Shown: positions 62,031 through 64,000 of the stretch, piece by piece
How positions within the stretch are numbered: the stretch's first letter is position 1
Layout: each line of letters begins with the position of its first letter
Origin: Methanolobus sp.
GTDB lineage: Archaea > Halobacteriota > Methanosarcinia > Methanosarcinales > Methanosarcinaceae
DNA length: 64,000 nucleotides
Assembly (NCBI GenBank): GCA_030154025.1
Contig: JASKKT010000001.1
Location: forward strand, 28,173 to 92,172
Direction of reading: 5' to 3'
The notes under the pieces: model-generated
The model's database searches: none
Seen by the model: the letters and a program-made list of their open reading frames with translations, nothing else
Told to the model about the DNA's origin: nothing
Made by a program: the position numbers and the translations under genes

Positions 62031-62768
62031 ATGTTAAGTGAACACGAACTTGAACGCTACGCAAGACAGATCATGCTGTTTGGAAAAGAGGGCCAGCTAA
62101 AGCTGAAACAGGCCCGGGTATTTATAGCCGGCGCTGGTGGCCTTGGATGTCCTGTGGCACTGTATCTTGCAGCAGCAGGAGTGGGCCACCTGCGTATTGT
62201 GGACAAGGATGTGGCGGAGCGTTCAAATCTCAACAGGCAGGTGCTTCATTGGGAGCAGGACATAGGAAAAGAGAAGGTCGTATCAGTTGAAGAAAAGCTG
62301 CTTGCTATCAATCCCCATATAAGGATAGAGACCTTCTGCAAGGTCATCGATGGGTCCAATGTCTCTGAGCTGGTGGGAGATGCAGATCTGATCGTGGACG
62401 CAATGGACAATTATCCTACAAGATACCTGCTCAACCGCACTGCCCATGAGAAAGGCATACCGCTTATCCACGGAGCGATACGCGGTTTTGATGGTCAGGC
62501 AACAACCGTGATCCCCGGAAAGAGTGCATGCCTGAGTTGTATCTTTCCCTGCGAGCCACCATCTGAAGTGTTCCCGGTGGTGGGTGTGACTCCTGGTATC
62601 ATAGGTATGATACAGGCCAATGAGGTGATCAAGTATCTGGTGGGAGCAGGCGGCCTGCTCACAGACAGGCTTTTGATCTGGAATGGCATGTCTTCAGAGA
62701 TGGAAACCCTGAGGTTCGGCAAGCGCTGTGACTGCGAGATATGCGGTAGCGTTGCCGGGAAAATGTGA
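62031..62768 (+). CDS. E1-like adenylyltransferase (UbaA/MoeB/ThiF family)
   Basis: 245 residues: nucleotide site FIAGAGGLGCPVALYLAAAGVG (32-53), SNLNRQVLHWEQDIGKEK, DAMDNYPTRYLLN and two zinc cysteine pairs (CLSC at 167-170; CDCEIC at 233-238). Activates the C-terminal Gly of ubiquitin-like carriers as acyl-adenylate. The Gly-Gly protein at 59365 is the nearest candidate. No rhodanese domain. Divergent from the HTH-sufS-fdhD operon. Confidence 0.92.
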   Translation: MLSEHELERYARQIMLFGKEGQLKLKQARVFIAGAGGLGCPVALYLAAAGVGHLRIVDKDVAERSNLNRQVLHWEQDIGKEKVVSVEEKLLAINPHIRIETFCKVIDGSNVSELVGDADLIVDAMDNYPTRYLLNRTAHEKGIPLIHGAIRGFDGQATTVIPGKSACLSCIFPCEPPSEVFPVVGVTPGIIGMIQANEVIKYLVGAGGLLTDRLLIWNGMSSEMETLRFGKRCDCEICGSVAGKM

Positions 62769-62779
62769 GCACAGGCAAC

Positions 62780-63721
62780 CTAGCGGATATCAAGCATTCT
62801 GCTGATTGACAGGCGTGCTCTCTCTGCAACATCTTCCGGCACTGTTACCTTGGGTTTAAGGGTCTCAAGGGACCTGTGTACCTTTGAAAGGTCTGTCTTC
62901 TTCATGGTCACACAGACTGCGCCGGAAGACAGGGGGTAGCATGACTTACCAGGACAGTCCCTTTTCATACGATGAAGTATGCCTACTTCTGTCCCGATGA
63001 TGAATTCCCTCTTGTCTGTCGAGCATACATGCCTGATCATCCCGGAAGTGGAGAATACGTGGTCTGCAAGGTCAATGACCTCAGGTCTGCACTCAGGGTG
63101 TACCAGCACCTCCGCTCCTGGGTGGTCCTTGCGGGCCTGGAGCACGTCGGCAGGAGTTATCCTGTCGTGCACGAAACAGAAGCCTTCCCAGGGAAGTATC
63201 TTCTTGTCGGTGAACCTGGCAACATAGCGCCCGAGGTTCCTGTCCGGGACGAAGAGTACCTGTTCCTCTTGCAGTGACCGCACAACCTGCACGGCGTTTG
63301 CTGAAGTGCAGCAAATGTCACTTTCAGCCTTGACCTCTGCGCTGGTATTGACATAACAGACAACGGCAGCCTCAGGAAATCTCTCCTTGAGTACACGCAA
63401 TTCCCCTGCAGTGATCATGTCAGCCATGGGGCAATTGGCATCGGGAGCCGGTAGCAGCACCGTCTTCTCGGGTGAAAGAACGGCTGCGGTCTCTGCCATG
63501 AAGTCAACGCCGCAGAAGACAATGATCTCATTGTCAAGGGTGGCTGCTTTTCTTGCGAGTTCCAGCGAATCCCCTGTAAAGTCCGCAATATCCTGCACAT
63601 CGGCTGTCTGGTAGTTATGTGCAAGGATGATTGCGTCCTTCTCTTGTTTGAGCTTAAGTATTCCTTTAATTAAAGACTCGGTTTCAAATGTGTTTTCTTG
63701 AGTGGGATGAACGGGATTCAT
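62780..63721 (-). CDS. nadA: Quinolinate synthase A
   Basis: [4Fe-4S] enzyme that condenses iminoaspartate and dihydroxyacetone phosphate to quinolinate in NAD synthesis. 313 residues with ILAHNYQTADVQDIADFTGDSL, FCGVDFMAETAAVLSP, the cluster cysteines in AESDICCTSAN and KSCYPLS, and VHPECRPEV. Full length. nadB or aspartate dehydrogenase and nadC are not in this window. Convergent with the E1-like gene (11 bp between stops). A TATA-like run (tatatataac, minus strand, about 63813-63824) lies 95 bp upstream. Confidence 0.96.
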   Translation of the reverse strand: MNPVHPTQENTFETESLIKGILKLKQEKDAIILAHNYQTADVQDIADFTGDSLELARKAATLDNEIIVFCGVDFMAETAAVLSPEKTVLLPAPDANCPMADMITAGELRVLKERFPEAAVVCYVNTSAEVKAESDICCTSANAVQVVRSLQEEQVLFVPDRNLGRYVARFTDKKILPWEGFCFVHDRITPADVLQARKDHPGAEVLVHPECRPEVIDLADHVFSTSGMIRHVCSTDKREFIIGTEVGILHRMKRDCPGKSCYPLSSGAVCVTMKKTDLSKVHRSLETLKPKVTVPEDVAERARLSISRMLDIR

Positions 63722-63923
63722 GAATAGTACCTTGTTTGATGCTAGTTTGGCTCTATGTTATGTTTTCCATTGGGTTGAAGCTTCATTTCCTGTTTCACAA
63801 TTGAGAATCTTTGTTATATATACATTTCTTTCCTTAAGCCAATTACATTGTTCAGTATCGATTTCCTATAACAGGAATGAATGGACTCCGTCTATGAAAA
63901 TAAATCAAAAGAAGAATTGGGTT

Positions 63924-63945
63924 GTTACAGAATATATTCTGTAAC
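63924..63945. promoter_or_regulatory. Perfect 22-bp palindrome
   Basis: Left half GTTACAGAATA (63924-63934) is followed directly by its exact complement (63935-63945). It lies in the AT-rich gap after the nadA promoter, 13 bp before a strong hairpin. Looks like a dimeric regulator site or TATA-spanning operator for a gene beyond the window. Confidence 0.5.
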
Positions 63946-63957
63946 TAGGCGGTGATG

Positions 63958-63982
63958 ATAGTTATTGTTTGACAATAACTAT
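63958..63982 (+). terminator. 11-bp hairpin followed by T-run at the window end
   Basis: ATAGTTATTGT (63958-63968) pairs fully with ACAATAACTAT (63972-63982), loop TTG, then acgttttt. Could be a terminator or part of the same control region as the palindrome; no gene ends nearby on the plus strand. Confidence 0.45.
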
Positions 63983-64000
63983 ACGTTTTTAGTTCTGAAG

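Noticed and set aside
63720-63944. 74-codon plus-strand frame at the end of the window
   Set aside because: Lies in the nadA promoter region, starts inside nadA, and ends in the palindrome; no coding signature.
1-64000. CRISPR array or cas genes
   Set aside because: No regularly spaced 25-40-bp direct repeats and no Cas-like protein were seen.
1-64000. rRNA operon or transposase genes
   Set aside because: No rRNA-like sequence; the only recombinase recognised is the tyrosine integrase at 43993-45255.

Overview
The window reads as chromosomal DNA of a cytochrome-containing methanogenic archaeon of the Methanosarcinaceae. This is inferred from family content: CDP-archaeol synthase, geranylgeranyl reductase, an Msr/FilR1-type regulator, an Isf-type iron-sulfur flavoprotein, a P590-like small sulfite reductase, DUF2769 and DUF2173 proteins, a homoisocitrate dehydrogenase/homocitrate synthase-like pair, archaeal TATA boxes, and bacterial imports typical of this family (UvrA, exonuclease VII, CcmF). 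The genus cannot be fixed from the sequence alone.

Layout. 1-4 kb: archaeal type IV pilus/secretion ATPase and membrane platform (the latter cut by the window edge). 4-12 kb: exonuclease VII, a CcmF split into two genes in reversed order, carS, pyrE, purD, argF, tRNA-Leu(CAG). 11.8-14.4 kb: an AT-rich, gene-poor island with two orphan genes. 14.4-25.3 kb: redox and housekeeping genes, including purB, rubrerythrin and uvrA; here two conserved genes (PHP phosphoesterase, rubrerythrin) have AUA where the start codon should be, and a DUF2173 gene is frameshifted. 25.5-28 kb: a complete phage-shock-type envelope stress module (htpX-pspAB facing pspA-pspAA). 28-37 kb: flavodoxin, a 1015-residue FAD/Fe-S oxidoreductase with a Met/Pro-rich tail, pyruvate kinase, a PhnD-histidine kinase fusion, and a GXGXG protein with its ferredoxin. 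37.0-45.3 kb: an integrated mobile element. 45.3-64 kb: the other half of the interrupted redox operon with a divergent HxlR regulator, PspC, glycerate kinase, a thiE-MTH1187-AIR synthase operon, 2-oxosuberate-type enzymes, geranylgeranyl reductase, FilR1 regulator, tRNA-Arg(CCG), and a sulfur-transfer group (SAMP, FdhD, SufS-like desulfurase, Cys-rich HTH regulator, UbaA/MoeB-like E1) ending with nadA.

Main discovery. An 18-bp exact direct repeat (37030-37047 and 45302-45319) bounds an 8,272-bp unit with a tyrosine integrase next to the right copy. The right copy is the 3' end of a CGGC-domain gene, which now ends ...ITNANIL-stop. The left copy is followed, in frame, by the displaced original end ...ITNANIKLVEGTHH-stop, 19 bp before a ferredoxin gene. 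Joining across the repeat restores a full CGGC gene and an operon (small sulfite reductase - CGGC - ferredoxin - GXGXG protein). So the element went into the 3' end of a protein gene inside an operon, swapped its C-terminus and separated the two halves. It carries an archaeo-eukaryotic primase, an SF1 helicase, a candidate replication or control region of GGGCACA repeats, a four-gene block of mostly unknown proteins, ribbon-helix-helix and AbrB regulators with palindromic operators, and a RelBE-type toxin-antitoxin pair.

All calls come from reading the sequence; no database search was run.
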